Shown in pieces: positions 1 to 9,019 of a DNA stretch of 64,000 nucleotides. Under the pieces are notes generated by a model that ran no database searches, was not told the origin of the DNA, and worked only from the letters and a program-made list of their open reading frames with translations. The stretch's first letter is position 1, and the number at the start of each line of letters is the position of its first letter. Position numbers and translations under genes: made by a program. This DNA comes from Allorhizobium borbori (GTDB lineage Bacteria; Pseudomonadota; Alphaproteobacteria; Rhizobiales; Rhizobiaceae): the NCBI RefSeq assembly GCF_014196535.1, contig NZ_JACIDU010000002.1, forward strand, positions 353,578 through 417,577, given 5' to 3'.

Positions 1-670
1 GCTCCGTCACACGGTTCAACGGGCGGCTGATGCCGTAGGTCGTGAACATGAAGGAAACAACAAGCGACAGGATCGTCAGGCTCCCGGCAGAAGCCGCCAG
101 CCAGAAGATGTTGCTTTCGGTGGTAGCCTTCATATCGTTCGAATTCTTGAACACGCTTTCACGGATCGCAACCGCCATAGCACGCATGTCATCGGCGAGC
201 GGCACCAGTTTCACATCCGTCCGGGCGAGAAGCGCTTTTGCTTCATCGTTCCTGTTCTGGCTTCCAGCCTCGACCGCCTTGCCAAAATCATCGCGAATGG
301 ACTGGAAGGTTTTCATGAAGCCGTCGATCTTCGCCTTGTCCAGCCTGTCGGTTTGCGGGATCTGCTTGAGCCGCTCCTCGAAGGTCGCAATGCTGTTCCT
401 GAAGGATTCCATGGCTTTGGTGTTTTCCGGCGTGCCGGCATCATAGACAAGCGTCTGATATGCACTGTAGCCCATGTTCTGAAGATAGAGTGTCGCCCCC
501 GTCAGGCTGAGCGATGCCGATACGTCTTCATCGATGAAGTGCTCATAATCGGCACTCATCTTCTGCATCGTGACATAAACAAACCCGGTGCCTGCAACCA
601 TCATGGCCGCCATGGTCGTGACGACCATGAGAAATTTCATGCGAATGGAAATATTGGACAAGGTGCCCAT
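1..670 (-). CDS. Methyl-accepting chemotaxis protein, N-terminal part (runs off the window)
   Basis: The frame opens at an ATG at 668-670 on the minus strand and stays open to base 1, so about 223 residues are visible and the 3' end lies outside the window. The translation starts MGTLSNISIRMKFLM and has a first membrane segment near residues 12-33. A mostly helical periplasmic region of about 150 residues follows, then a second membrane segment near 190-213 that leads into the start of a HAMP-like stretch (TYGISRPLNRVTE). A short basic N-terminus, four-helix-bundle-like sensor and HAMP entry are the layout of a chemoreceptor. The signalling domain that would prove it is not in the window, so a HAMP-containing histidine kinase or cyclase is possible. 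No ligand can be predicted. Confidence 0.75.
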   Translation of the reverse strand, partial: MGTLSNISIRMKFLMVVTTMAAMMVAGTGFVYVTMQKMSADYEHFIDEDVSASLSLTGATLYLQNMGYSAYQTLVYDAGTPENTKAMESFRNSIATFEERLKQIPQTDRLDKAKIDGFMKTFQSIRDDFGKAVEAGSQNRNDEAKALLARTDVKLVPLADDMRAMAVAIRESVFKNSNDMKATTESNIFWLAASAGSLTILSLVVSFMFTTYGISRPLNRVTE

Positions 671-928
671 GATTGATAACCCGGCAGCAAGAGATGACTT
701 TTCACGCTGTCGATTTTGTGGGTCAAAAATTAAGAGAATGTAAAAAAACAAGTATTGTTTGAATGTAACGCTGGAATAAAAAAGAACAAATAGAGTTTGT
801 CAAGTTGCTGTCAGGAATGTAAACCCTGAATGGCATCATCACAACCTGTGGGACTGGTGATTCCGGTATGTTTAAGCAATGCAAGAGATACGCCTTCTCC
901 TCCTGAGCGCGCCGGAGACACGCGTGGC
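671..928. other. AT-rich intergenic region upstream of the chemoreceptor gene
   Basis: About 260 bases lie between the chemoreceptor start and the stop of the solute-binding protein gene. The part next to the chemoreceptor (about 700-830) is clearly richer in A and T than its surroundings and probably holds the chemoreceptor promoter. I could not assign a confident -35/-10 pair and see no hairpin followed by a T run. Confidence 0.5.
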
Positions 929-1834
929 CTAGCGGAATGATGCGAAATACGCGGACAGTTGCGGCCCCATTGGCACATCGAGCCGAAGATTGAGGCCGGG
1001 CAGCGCCGCACGGAACCAGCGGTCGTAAATCTGCCCCATGTCGGGCGAGGCATAGATGCGCCGGAGCGCGGCATTGACCGCATCGTGAAAGGCGGTATCG
1101 TTGCGACGCATCATGAAGCCATAGGGCAGCACGTCGGAGACGGGTTCGCTGGAGATTTGGTAGGCTTCCGGCCTGCCGGTGGCCTTGACCATGACTTCCA
1201 ACAGGATGTCATCCATGGCAAAGGCCGAGGCCCGGCCGGACGTCACCAGATCGAAGGCGTCGCTGATTGTCTCCGCGGTCACGACAGACGCCTGCAGCCG
1301 CCTGTCACGGTTCAGCTTGCCCACCTGACCGATATTGACCGTTCCCAACGCCACCGCAAGGCTGCGCCCCTTGAGAGCATCGATGGTGTGCAGGTCGTTT
1401 TTCGCCAGCGCCACGAAACGCGTGGTCGTGAAGAAATGGCCGAGCGCAAAGGCGGCGCTGCGGCGGCGCTCCTGCGTGTTGGTGCTGGCCTCGCATTCGA
1501 GATCGTACTGCCCTTCGTTCAGCAAAGGAACGCGATCAATTGCCGTGCGGCGCACATAGACGATTTCCAGGCGCTCCAACCCGAGCTGTCGCTTCAGATC
1601 ATCGGCGACCCGCAGGCAGATATCGATAGAGTACCCGGTCACGGTGCCATCGGGCGTGCGATAGGAAAAGGGCGGGGTCTGGCCGTAACCGATCCTGAGC
1701 GTGCCTTCGCGCCGGATGCGCTCCAGCGTGCTGGCCGGCGCCTGCGCGAGGGCAGGCCCAAGCTGTGCAACCAGCACCACAAGGGTGATAAACAGCCCGA
1801 GGGCACATTGACGCCCGGTTACGCTCCTCGGCAT
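929..1834 (-). CDS. Periplasmic amino-acid-type solute-binding protein (SBP_bac_3), orphan copy 2
   Basis: This is a roughly 300-residue family 3 extracellular solute-binding protein, the class that binds polar amino acids such as glutamate/aspartate in the periplasm. I place the start at the ATG at 1832-1834 because a strong GGAGGGG ribosome site precedes it and a signal peptide follows directly (MPRSVTGRQCALGLFITLVVLVAQLGPALAQA). The lobe-1 opening RIRREGTLRIGYGQTPPFSYRTPDGTVTGYSIDICLRVADDL is typical of the family. The gene starts 13 bases after the stop of a paralogue with the same architecture, so the two are cotranscribed. No permease or ATPase gene is next to them. The pair lies downstream of a diguanylate cyclase gene, so a sensing role rather than transport is possible (inference). 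Confidence 0.85.
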   Translation of the reverse strand: MPRSVTGRQCALGLFITLVVLVAQLGPALAQAPASTLERIRREGTLRIGYGQTPPFSYRTPDGTVTGYSIDICLRVADDLKRQLGLERLEIVYVRRTAIDRVPLLNEGQYDLECEASTNTQERRRSAAFALGHFFTTTRFVALAKNDLHTIDALKGRSLAVALGTVNIGQVGKLNRDRRLQASVVTAETISDAFDLVTSGRASAFAMDDILLEVMVKATGRPEAYQISSEPVSDVLPYGFMMRRNDTAFHDAVNAALRRIYASPDMGQIYDRWFRAALPGLNLRLDVPMGPQLSAYFASFR

Positions 1835-1847
1835 ACCAGCCCCTCCC

Positions 1848-2735
1848 TTACTGCTCGTAAAGCCGCGGCGCGGCAAAGACGGCCTTCATGTCATCCGAGA
1901 GCGGCAGCTTCATGTTGTTCCCGTCCGGCGGCATGGGCTGCGTGAACCAGCGTTCATAGAGCCTTGCAATCTCGCCATTTTCGAAAAGTTGCAGCATTTC
2001 GCGGTTGAACATGTCCTTGAACGCCAGATCGCCGGGAGGCATGGCAATGCCATACGGTTCCGGCGGGCTGAGCGCTTCACGGGAAATCACATACTCACTG
2101 GGATCCGGCGAGGATGCCACCAGCCCCGCCAGCAGGATATCGTCCATGACGAAGGCCGAAGCCCGGCCTGTGCTGACCAGATCGAAGGCTTCCTGATGGC
2201 TGCGGCTGAGCAGAACGGAAATGTTCAGCTTTTCCTTGCGGTTCAGTGCGTTGAGCTGTTCGACGTTCACTGTCCCTGTCGTCGTCGCGACACTGCGGCC
2301 GGCAAGGTCGACCAGCTTTGCAAGCCCGTCCTTGCGGCGGGCAACGAAACGCGTGGCGCTGACGTAATGAGGGTAGGAGAATTCGGCCAGTTTCCGCCGT
2401 TCCGCCGTGTTCGTCGTGGCTGCACATTCGACATCGATCTTGCCGGCGCCGATCATGATAAAACGCGTCGCAGGCGTCACCGGCACGAAACGCACCTCCA
2501 GTCGCGTAAGACCAAGACGCCTGCGCATCGCCTCTACGACCTCCAGACAAATTTCGACGGAATAACCGGTAACCTTGCCATCGGCGACATAGGAGAACGG
2601 CACCTCACCCTGCCGGTGACCTATGAACACCGTGCCGGTGCGGGCAATGCGGGAAAGCGTGTCCTCGGCCCATGCCGGAGCAACGGCCGAAAACATGGCG
2701 GCACACGAAAAAATAAAAGCTGCAATTCTCGTCAT
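1848..2735 (-). CDS. Periplasmic amino-acid-type solute-binding protein (SBP_bac_3), orphan copy 1
   Basis: This family 3 solute-binding protein of about 295 residues is paralogous to the next gene downstream. An upstream in-frame ATG exists, but the ATG at 2733-2735 is preferred because a GAGGAG site lies upstream and a clean signal peptide follows (MTRIAAFIFSCAAMFSAVAPAWA). Family features include the ligand-lobe opening GTVFIGHRQGEVPFSYVADGKVTGYSVEICLEVVEAM and the segment ECAATTNTAERR, where an arginine usually contacts the substrate carboxylate. It shares MDDILL and ARLYERWF-like blocks with its paralogue. It begins 64 bases after the diguanylate cyclase gene and precedes the second binding protein by 12 bases. 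No ABC permease is present locally. Confidence 0.85.
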   Translation of the reverse strand: MTRIAAFIFSCAAMFSAVAPAWAEDTLSRIARTGTVFIGHRQGEVPFSYVADGKVTGYSVEICLEVVEAMRRRLGLTRLEVRFVPVTPATRFIMIGAGKIDVECAATTNTAERRKLAEFSYPHYVSATRFVARRKDGLAKLVDLAGRSVATTTGTVNVEQLNALNRKEKLNISVLLSRSHQEAFDLVSTGRASAFVMDDILLAGLVASSPDPSEYVISREALSPPEPYGIAMPPGDLAFKDMFNREMLQLFENGEIARLYERWFTQPMPPDGNNMKLPLSDDMKAVFAAPRLYEQ

Positions 2736-2799
2736 GCCCCAGTCACAGCTCCTCTTGCCCGGCAAGATCCCCGACCTTTCGACAATCCGTCTGCACAGA

Positions 2800-4281
2800 T
2801 CATGCACCGACGGCAAACCCGCGCCCGCTCTCATCCAGGAGATCGTCGCTGTAGAACGCGTAGGCGCTGCGTCCTCCGCGCTTGGACGCGTAAAGTGCCA
2901 TGTCCGAGCGCGTCAGAAGCGCGTGGGCCGTCTGCCCATGAACCGGGGCGCTGGCAATGCCGACGCTGGCGCCGATCTGCAGTTCCAGATTCTCGATCGC
3001 AAAGGGCGTGCACAGCGCCTCGACGATACGGGTCGCCAGACGGCGCGCTTCCTTTTCGGCATCCTGCGACACCTTCTGCAGCACGGCAAATTCATCGCCG
3101 CCCAGCCGCACGGCAATATCATCCGGCCCGAGCAGCAACGACAGGCGACCGGACACCGCCACCAGCAACGCATCGCCAATCGCGTGGCCATGCGTATCGT
3201 TCACCTGCTTGAAGCGATCAAGATCGAGCATCAGGAAATTGGCTTGCTGCCCCATCGACAGGGCTTCCATCGCCTTGTCCAGCGCCTTGTTGAGCCGCGC
3301 CCGGTTGGGCAGACCGGTCAGGTGGTCATGGTGAGCCATGTATTCGAACTGCAGCGTGGCCTCACGCGCCTCACGCAGATGCTCGCGCTCGACCACCGCT
3401 TCGCGCAGCGTTTCGATCGCATCGGCCAGACGCCCGATTTCGTCGTCCCGGCCCTGGAAGGGCGTCACGACGCCCGTGTCGTTGTTGGCAATGCGCGTCA
3501 ACGCCTGAATCAGCACCGGCACGGGGCGGAAAAGCCGGCGCATCAGAAAGGCCACGAGTCCCGTCATCACCGCCAGCACTGCGACCAGCACGAAAAGCGA
3601 CTGCCGCACCAGTTCGTCACGGGTCTTGAGCAGGTCCGCCGTCCGGCCGATGCTGGAGACGAGCAGGCCGTGCAGTTCACCCGAAAGCCCCTTCACCGGC
3701 AGCACGCTGACCATGTATTCCTCACCGCCCACCACCGCCGAACCGACGAAGAACGACGCCTTCTGCGGCGTCGGCGCGCCCTCGCCGGCAAAGACCACCG
3801 GCAGGCCGGCGGCACCGCCTTCCGAATCCGCCGTCGAGACGAACCCCTTGCCCTCGGCATCGGGCTTGAAAAGCCAGACGGCATGTTTCGTCTGCGCCGA
3901 AGCGAGCGACAGCACATCGACCGGATCGAACCCCGTGGTCAGAATGGAGGTCTCGTCGCCAATGGGCAGGTCGCTGATGACACCCACAACCTGGCCGGAG
4001 GGATCGTTTTCCACAGCCAGCGCCGTGTAAATCCCCCGCATGACGGAACTGACGGTCTGCGCATTCATCGCAGCCTCGTTGCGCCACTGTTCCCGCGAAC
4101 CACGTTCCAGCATCACGAAACCGGCCCCAGCCCCCGCCGCATAGGCCAGAAAGACGCATAGAATCATGAACAGCGCCACCTTTCCCAGAAGGGAATGGCG
4201 CCAGTTCGGTCGATCGCTCGGACTCGGATTCGCGTTTTCCAACGGATGTTCATCCGCTGTATTCGCCGCCTCACTCATCAT
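2800..4281 (-). CDS. Membrane-bound diguanylate cyclase (periplasmic sensor-HAMP-GGDEF)
   Basis: The product has 493 residues and should make cyclic-di-GMP from two GTP at the inner membrane. The order is a cytoplasmic N-terminus, membrane segment near 33-55, a periplasmic sensor of about 170 residues with Cache-like character, a second membrane segment near 229-247, HAMP about 248-300, and a GGDEF domain about 315-480. The active-site motif GGDEF is intact at 394-398, with the metal aspartate region FLMLDLDRF at 349-356. The inhibitory I-site (RxxD five residues before the motif) reads GPDD, so product inhibition through that site is probably absent. There is no EAL domain. Two orphan periplasmic binding proteins follow on the same strand and may feed ligand information to the sensor (inference). 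Confidence 0.88.
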   Translation of the reverse strand: MMSEAANTADEHPLENANPSPSDRPNWRHSLLGKVALFMILCVFLAYAAGAGAGFVMLERGSREQWRNEAAMNAQTVSSVMRGIYTALAVENDPSGQVVGVISDLPIGDETSILTTGFDPVDVLSLASAQTKHAVWLFKPDAEGKGFVSTADSEGGAAGLPVVFAGEGAPTPQKASFFVGSAVVGGEEYMVSVLPVKGLSGELHGLLVSSIGRTADLLKTRDELVRQSLFVLVAVLAVMTGLVAFLMRRLFRPVPVLIQALTRIANNDTGVVTPFQGRDDEIGRLADAIETLREAVVEREHLREAREATLQFEYMAHHDHLTGLPNRARLNKALDKAMEALSMGQQANFLMLDLDRFKQVNDTHGHAIGDALLVAVSGRLSLLLGPDDIAVRLGGDEFAVLQKVSQDAEKEARRLATRIVEALCTPFAIENLELQIGASVGIASAPVHGQTAHALLTRSDMALYASKRGGRSAYAFYSDDLLDESGRGFAVGA

Positions 4282-4520
4282 GACTTCAGCCTTGAAGGAT
4301 TTTCAGGTGGAATCGCTTCACTCGCAAGCGGTGCAGTTCGGTTCGTTGCCTTTTATATCAGCCGAGAATATCGCGCCGGCCCACTTAATATAGCGTAACT
4401 ATAACCAGTGGTTGCTCGTTCGTTAAGAATAAAATTTGACCCGAGTCAATTTCACGAGAAAATACGGAGTGTTTGGGAGAAATCGCTTCCAATCTGCGTC
4501 GAAGTGCGACACAGAACTCA

Positions 4521-5000
4521 TCATCCACTAGCAAAATCAAGTGGAAAACCTCTGAACGGCTTGATCTCTTTCAGGACAAAAGTGGTTTGCATTTCCTTGA
4601 TACGGGGCAAGCGCCGGATAACCGTCATGGCAAAATCTGCATATGTGTCGAGATTGGGCGAAACGACCTGCAGCAGAAAATCCGAATCACCGGCAATGGA
4701 ATAGCAGGCTACAACCTCCTCGAGCTTGGCGACTTCCTCCGAAAACGCCTCCGCCTCCGCCTCGCTATGGCTGTCGATCCGCACGCGGATGAAGGCGAGG
4801 ACGCCAAGGCCGATCCTGCGGCGATCGAGCGTGGCGGTATAATCGCGGATCACGCCCTCGTCTTCGAGTTGTCGGACCCGCCGCCAGCAAGGCGACGCCG
4901 AAAGACCGACCTGAGCCGACAGCGCCTGATTCGTCAGGCGCCCGTCCCGCTGCAGGGCTTCCAGAATGCGAATATCGACGGGTTCGAGCTTTTCGGACAT
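4521..5000 (-). CDS. Lrp/AsnC family transcriptional regulator
   Basis: The product is 159 residues from the ATG at 4998-5000, the usual size for this family. A longer in-frame extension upstream has no family similarity and is rejected. The N-terminal helix-turn-helix covers about residues 8-60 (DIRILEALQRDGRLTNQALSAQVGLSASPCWRRVRQLEDEGVI). The C-terminal ligand-binding and oligomerisation (RAM) domain follows, including GDSDFLLQVV and the closing TTFVLKEIKPFRGFPL. It is divergent from a DUF2000 gene across a 126-base intergenic region, the usual set-up for an Lrp-type regulator controlling its neighbour. The effector is probably an amino acid but cannot be read from the sequence. Confidence 0.9.
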   Translation of the reverse strand: MSEKLEPVDIRILEALQRDGRLTNQALSAQVGLSASPCWRRVRQLEDEGVIRDYTATLDRRRIGLGVLAFIRVRIDSHSEAEAEAFSEEVAKLEEVVACYSIAGDSDFLLQVVSPNLDTYADFAMTVIRRLPRIKEMQTTFVLKEIKPFRGFPLDFASG

Positions 5001-5126
5001 ATCCTGCCTGTAATTTTCATAAATCAGGTAAGTTCTACCAGATTTTGAAAAATAGTCGCAAGGAAAGGCAGGATCGTTCCGCGCAGGCGCGCTAATGTTT
5101 CGACGCCACCTCCACAAGGACGAACC

Positions 5127-5546
5127 GTGACCGAAAACATCCGCATTGCCATCATCATCAACCCCGCCCTGCCGCTCGGGCTCGTTGCAAACACTGCTGG
5201 CGCCATCGGTATCGGGCTTGGCGCAAGAATACCGGAGCTTGCTGCGCGGTCTCTGAGCGATGCGAACGACCGCACCATCGACATCAGTTCGCGCCTGCCG
5301 GTGCCAATCCTGCAGGCCGATGGAGAAACGATCCGCACAGCGCTGATAAAGGCGCTGGAAAAAAGGGGAGAGGATACCGCCATCGTGCCCTTCCCGGCCT
5401 TCGCCCGGTCGCTGCACGCCTATGCGGACTATGAGGCGACCTTTCCCGGTCGCGACCTCGCCGAAGAGGAGATCGACGGCCTCGGCATTGCCGGGCCGTC
5501 GAAGTGGGTCAAATCACTGACCAGCTCGCTGAAGCTCCTGCGTTGA
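5127..5546 (+). CDS. DUF2000 family protein
   Basis: The product has 139 residues and starts at a GTG with an AAGGA-like ribosome site seven to eight bases upstream. The opening ENIRIAIIINPALPLGLVANTAGAIGIGLGAR and the ending WVKSLTSSLKLL are what I associate with DUF2000, a small peptidyl-tRNA-hydrolase-II-like fold of unknown function. The gene is divergent from the Lrp/AsnC regulator and is probably its target. It ends two bases before the mhpE stop codon on the other strand, so the two are tightly convergent. No catalytic residues are evident and no function is assigned. Confidence 0.8.
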   Translation: MTENIRIAIIINPALPLGLVANTAGAIGIGLGARIPELAARSLSDANDRTIDISSRLPVPILQADGETIRTALIKALEKRGEDTAIVPFPAFARSLHAYADYEATFPGRDLAEEEIDGLGIAGPSKWVKSLTSSLKLLR

Positions 5547-5548
5547 GT

Positions 5549-6577
5549 TCAGCCTGCCTTTTTGGCAGCGAGATCGAGCGCGACATCGACGATCATGTCC
5601 TCCTGCCCGCCGACCATGCGGCGGGTGCCGAGTTCGATCAGGATTTCGCGCGCATCGACACCGTAGAGCTTCGAGGCATTCTCCGCGTGGCGCAGGAAGC
5701 TCGAATAGACACCGGCATAGCCGAGCGACAGGCTCTCACGGTCGACGCGGACCGGGCGGTCCTGCAACGGGCGCACCAGATCGTCGGCGGCGTCCATCAA
5801 TCGGTAGAGATCGCAGCCCGTGTCGATCTCCATACGGTTGAGAACGGCAATCAGCGCTTCGAGCGGCGCATTGCCGGCCCCCGCCCCCATGCCCGCCAGC
5901 GAGGCATCGACGCGCACCGCCCCCGCCTCAATGCCCGCCACCGCATTGGCCACGCCGAGCGTCAGGTTATGGTGGGTGTGTACCCCGATTTCCGTCTCCG
6001 CCTTCAGCCCCTCGCGCAGAACCTTCACCCGCTCGGCATATTGCCCCGGCAGCAGCGCCCCGGCGGAATCCGTTACATAGACGCATTCCGCGCCGTAGCT
6101 CTCCATCAGCTTCGCCTGCTCCAGCAGCTTTGCCGGTTCGGCCATGTGCGACATCATCAGGAAGCCGATCGTATCCATGCCCAGCGCCTTCGCCGCCTCG
6201 ATATGCTGGCGCGACACATCGGCCTCGGTGCAATGCGTGGCCACACGCACCGAACGCGCTCCGGCCTTGTAGGCTTCCTTCAGATCATGCACCGTGCCGA
6301 TGCCGGGAATGAGAAGAACGGTGACGGCCGCATGCGTGCACACTTCGGCGACGGCAGAAATCCATTCGACATCGGAATGCAGGCCGAAGCCATAGTTGAA
6401 GGTCGAGCCGGCCAGACCGTCACCATGCGTCACCTCGATGGCGTCCACCTTGGCCCCGTCCAGCGCCCGCGCAATCGCCTTCACCGCCTCCAGACGGTAC
6501 TGGTGGCGAATGGCGTGCATGCCGTCGCGCAACGTCACATCCTGAACATAGAGCTTGTTGGGGTTCGGGCGGGTCAT
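5549..6577 (-). CDS. mhpE: 4-hydroxy-2-oxovalerate aldolase
   Basis: This 342-residue class II metal-dependent aldolase is of the HMG-CoA-lyase-like DmpG/MhpE family. It splits 4-hydroxy-2-oxopentanoate into pyruvate and acetaldehyde, the last ring-derived cleavage of the meta pathway. The catalytic motif [12 protein letters not shown] places R17, D18 and H21, and the metal histidines are H200 and H202 in IGVHTHHNL, the same numbering as DmpG. Its start overlaps the mhpF stop by four bases (ATGA). This fits translational coupling and the physical channelling complex these two enzymes form in characterised systems. It is the last gene of the minus-strand mhp/ABC operon. Confidence 0.96.
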   Translation of the reverse strand: MTRPNPNKLYVQDVTLRDGMHAIRHQYRLEAVKAIARALDGAKVDAIEVTHGDGLAGSTFNYGFGLHSDVEWISAVAEVCTHAAVTVLLIPGIGTVHDLKEAYKAGARSVRVATHCTEADVSRQHIEAAKALGMDTIGFLMMSHMAEPAKLLEQAKLMESYGAECVYVTDSAGALLPGQYAERVKVLREGLKAETEIGVHTHHNLTLGVANAVAGIEAGAVRVDASLAGMGAGAGNAPLEALIAVLNRMEIDTGCDLYRLMDAADDLVRPLQDRPVRVDRESLSLGYAGVYSSFLRHAENASKLYGVDAREILIELGTRRMVGGQEDMIVDVALDLAAKKAG

Positions 6578-7518
6578 TCGGCGGCCTCCTTGGCGAGAAC
6601 TCTGGCGGCCCAGCGATCGGCGCTGACGAGGGCGGCAGAGGTCATGATGTCGAGATTGCCGGCATAGGCCGGAAGATAGTGGGCTGCCCCCTCTACCTCG
6701 AGGAAGATGGTGGTCTTGAGCCCCGTCGAGAGACCGATGCCCGGCACCATGACCGGGGCATTGTCGCCGATCACTTCGAACTGCACCTTCTGTTTCAGGC
6801 GATAGCCCGGCACATAGGCCTGCACGGTCTTCACCATCTCGGCAATCGAGGCTTCGATGGTCGCGGGGTCTGCCCCCTGCGAGAGCACGAACACCGTGTC
6901 GCGCATGATGAGCGGCGGTTCCGCCGGGTTGAGGATGATGATCGCCTTGCCACGCTCGGCCCCGCCCAGAAGCTCGATGGCCTTGGAGGTGGTCTCGGTG
7001 AACTCATCGATATTCGCGCGCGTGCCGGGGCCGGCAGACTTCGAGGAGATCGAGGCAACGATTTCGCCATAGATCGTGCGCTTCGAGACCCGCGCCACGG
7101 CATTCACCATGGGAATGGTCGCCTGACCGCCGCACGTCACCATGTTGACGTTGGGTTCATCGAGGTTGGCGTCGCCATTGATGGCGGGAATTGTGAAGGG
7201 ACCGATGGCGGCAGGCGTGAGATCGATAACCTTCTTGCCGTCCTTCTGCAGGATATCGTTGTTCGATACATGCGCCTTGGCCGAGGTCGCATCGAACACC
7301 ACCTGGATGTCCTTGTATTCCGGCAGACGCAGTAGCCCCTCGATGCCTTCATGGGTGGTGGCGACCCCCATGCGCTTCGCCCGCGCCAGACCGTCGGACT
7401 CGGGATCAATCCCCACCATCGCCCCCATTTCGATGTGACGCGATGTCCGCATCACCTTGATCATCAGGTCGGACCCGATATTTCCCGATCCGATAATCGC
7501 GCATTTCAGTTTGGTCAT
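6574..7518 (-). CDS. mhpF: Acetaldehyde dehydrogenase (acylating)
   Basis: The product (314 residues) converts acetaldehyde, NAD+ and CoA into acetyl-CoA, working with MhpE so that the aldehyde is passed on directly. It opens with a Rossmann motif ([18 protein letters not shown], glycines at 10-15). The catalytic cysteine is C129 in [13 protein letters not shown]. The DmpF-like blocks [19 protein letters not shown] and [12 protein letters not shown] are present. It overlaps mhpE by four bases and follows the transporter ATPase gene by 18 bases, so the transporter genes sit between mhpD and mhpF in one operon. Identification is firm. Confidence 0.96.
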   Translation of the reverse strand: MTKLKCAIIGSGNIGSDLMIKVMRTSRHIEMGAMVGIDPESDGLARAKRMGVATTHEGIEGLLRLPEYKDIQVVFDATSAKAHVSNNDILQKDGKKVIDLTPAAIGPFTIPAINGDANLDEPNVNMVTCGGQATIPMVNAVARVSKRTIYGEIVASISSKSAGPGTRANIDEFTETTSKAIELLGGAERGKAIIILNPAEPPLIMRDTVFVLSQGADPATIEASIAEMVKTVQAYVPGYRLKQKVQFEVIGDNAPVMVPGIGLSTGLKTTIFLEVEGAAHYLPAYAGNLDIMTSAALVSADRWAARVLAKEAAE

Positions 7519-7536
7519 GACTTTTCCCTTCGAAAA

Positions 7537-8241
7537 TCAGGCGGCAACGGCAACGAGACGACCGAGCTTCTCGCCATCGGCCAGGAGATCGGCGCTGGAG
7601 GATTCGTGAACGATACGGCCCCGGTCGAGCACCATGGCGCGGGCGGTCATCGACAGCGCCAGACGCGCATGTTGCTCCACCACGATCACCGAAAGGCCGG
7701 TGTCACGGATCAGCCGTGTCACCACGGCGGCCAGTTCCTGCACGATGATCGGCGCCAGCCCCTCCATCGGTTCATCGAGCAGAAGCAGGCGCGGATTGGT
7801 CATCAGCGCGCGGGCAATCGCCACCATCTGCTGTTCGCCGCCGGAAAGCTGGTTGCCCATATTGGTGCGGCGCTCCTTCAGGCGCGGAAACACTTCGTAG
7901 ACCGCCGCCAGATCCCACGCCCCGTGCCGTCCGACCGTGGTCAGATGTTCCTCGACGGTGAGCGAGGGCCACATGGCGCGTTCCTGCGGCACCCAGCCGA
8001 GACCGGCGCGGGCGCGGGCATGTGGCGAGGCACCGGAAATATCGGCGCCGGCAAAGCGGATCGTGCCGGAATGGCGGCGCGTCAGCCCCATCAGCGTGCG
8101 CATCAGCGTCGATTTGCCGACACCGTTGCGACCGAGAAGCGCGATGCTTTCGCCGGGCTTCATGGTGAAAGAGATGTTGTCGAGAACCCGCGCCAGGCCA
8201 TAGCCGGCGCACAGCCCCTCGACCGTCAACAGGTCAGTCAT
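7537..8241 (-). CDS. HAAT-type ABC transporter ATP-binding protein (LivF-like), mhp cluster
   Basis: This 234-residue cytoplasmic ATPase is of the LivF type. Walker A is GRNGVGKST near residue 38, the signature is QLSGGEQQMVAIARAL, and Walker B is LLLLDEPMEGLAP, whose EGLAP ending is characteristic of LivF. The start overlaps the stop of the LivG-like gene by eight bases. Together with the four genes upstream it forms a complete HAAT importer. Its position between mhpD and mhpF suggests that the substrate is the aromatic acid degraded by the cluster rather than an amino acid (inference). Confidence 0.93.
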   Translation of the reverse strand: MTDLLTVEGLCAGYGLARVLDNISFTMKPGESIALLGRNGVGKSTLMRTLMGLTRRHSGTIRFAGADISGASPHARARAGLGWVPQERAMWPSLTVEEHLTTVGRHGAWDLAAVYEVFPRLKERRTNMGNQLSGGEQQMVAIARALMTNPRLLLLDEPMEGLAPIIVQELAAVVTRLIRDTGLSVIVVEQHARLALSMTARAMVLDRGRIVHESSSADLLADGEKLGRLVAVAA

Positions 8242-9019
8242 GGCCGCCCTCCCCGAGATAGACTTCGCGCACGCGCGGATCGCTCATGATCTCGTCGGGG
8301 GCGCCCTCCGTCAGCACCTTGCCGCCGACCAGAACCGTGATGCGCTGCGAAAAACGCCGCACCAGTTCCATGTCGTGCTCGATGAAGAGGATAGAGACAT
8401 CGGAGGGCAGCCGGGCGATGACGGAGAAAACCTCCGTGCTTTCGCCCGCCGGAATGCCCGCCGCCGGCTCGTCCAGCAGCAGAATGCGCGGCCTTGTCGC
8501 AAGCGCCAGCGCAATTTCCACCAGTCGCTGCTTTCCATAAGCCAGCGTCTTCACCTCCTCGCCCGCCTGCGGTTCAAGGCCGAGATCGGTGATGAGATCG
8601 AGCGCCTCCTCGATTTCCGCTGCGTGCGCGTTGAGCGGCCGGAACCAGTGCTGCGCCATGCCCTTTCGCTCGAGAATGGCAAGCAGCACGCTTTCGAGAA
8701 CCGTCAGTCCCGGAAAGAGGTTGTTGATCTGGAAGGTGCGCGCAATGCCCTTGCGCACCCGCCTTTCCTGCGCATCGGCGGTCACATCCTCGCCACCGAG
8801 AAAGACCCGGCCCGAAGAGGGCGGCAGAACGCCGGTCAGCATGTTGATGAAGGTGGTCTTGCCCGCACCGTTCGGACCGATGATGGCGTGCCGCGCGCCG
8901 ACAGGAAGCTGGAAATTGATATCGCTGTTGGCGACGAACGAACCCCAGACCTTGGTCAACCCTTCGGTGGAGAGTGCGATATTGGCGTCGGGCGAGAGAA
9001 TGCTGGTATCGGTTCTCAC
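8234..9019 (-). CDS. HAAT-type ABC transporter ATP-binding protein (LivG-like), mhp cluster
   Basis: The product has 261 residues and is the second ATPase of the importer. Walker A is GPNGAGKTT, the LivG-type stretch KGIARTFQINNLFPGLTVLESVL follows, Walker B is LLLDEPAAGIP, and the switch histidine lies in ILFIEHDMELV. The start codon is a GTG whose last bases are the stop of the upstream permease gene (GTGA overlap), implying translational coupling. The family pairs LivG with LivF as an ATPase heterodimer that drives the LivH/LivM pore. Confidence 0.93.
   Translation of the reverse strand: MRTDTSILSPDANIALSTEGLTKVWGSFVANSDINFQLPVGARHAIIGPNGAGKTTFINMLTGVLPPSSGRVFLGGEDVTADAQERRVRKGIARTFQINNLFPGLTVLESVLLAILERKGMAQHWFRPLNAHAAEIEEALDLITDLGLEPQAGEEVKTLAYGKQRLVEIALALATRPRILLLDEPAAGIPAGESTEVFSVIARLPSDVSILFIEHDMELVRRFSQRITVLVGGKVLTEGAPDEIMSDPRVREVYLGEGGHD

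Noticed and set aside
4521..5417. A 298-codon reading of the Lrp/AsnC gene
   Set aside because: The first 139 codons have no family similarity and overlap the divergent DUF2000 gene. The family-length start is at 5000.
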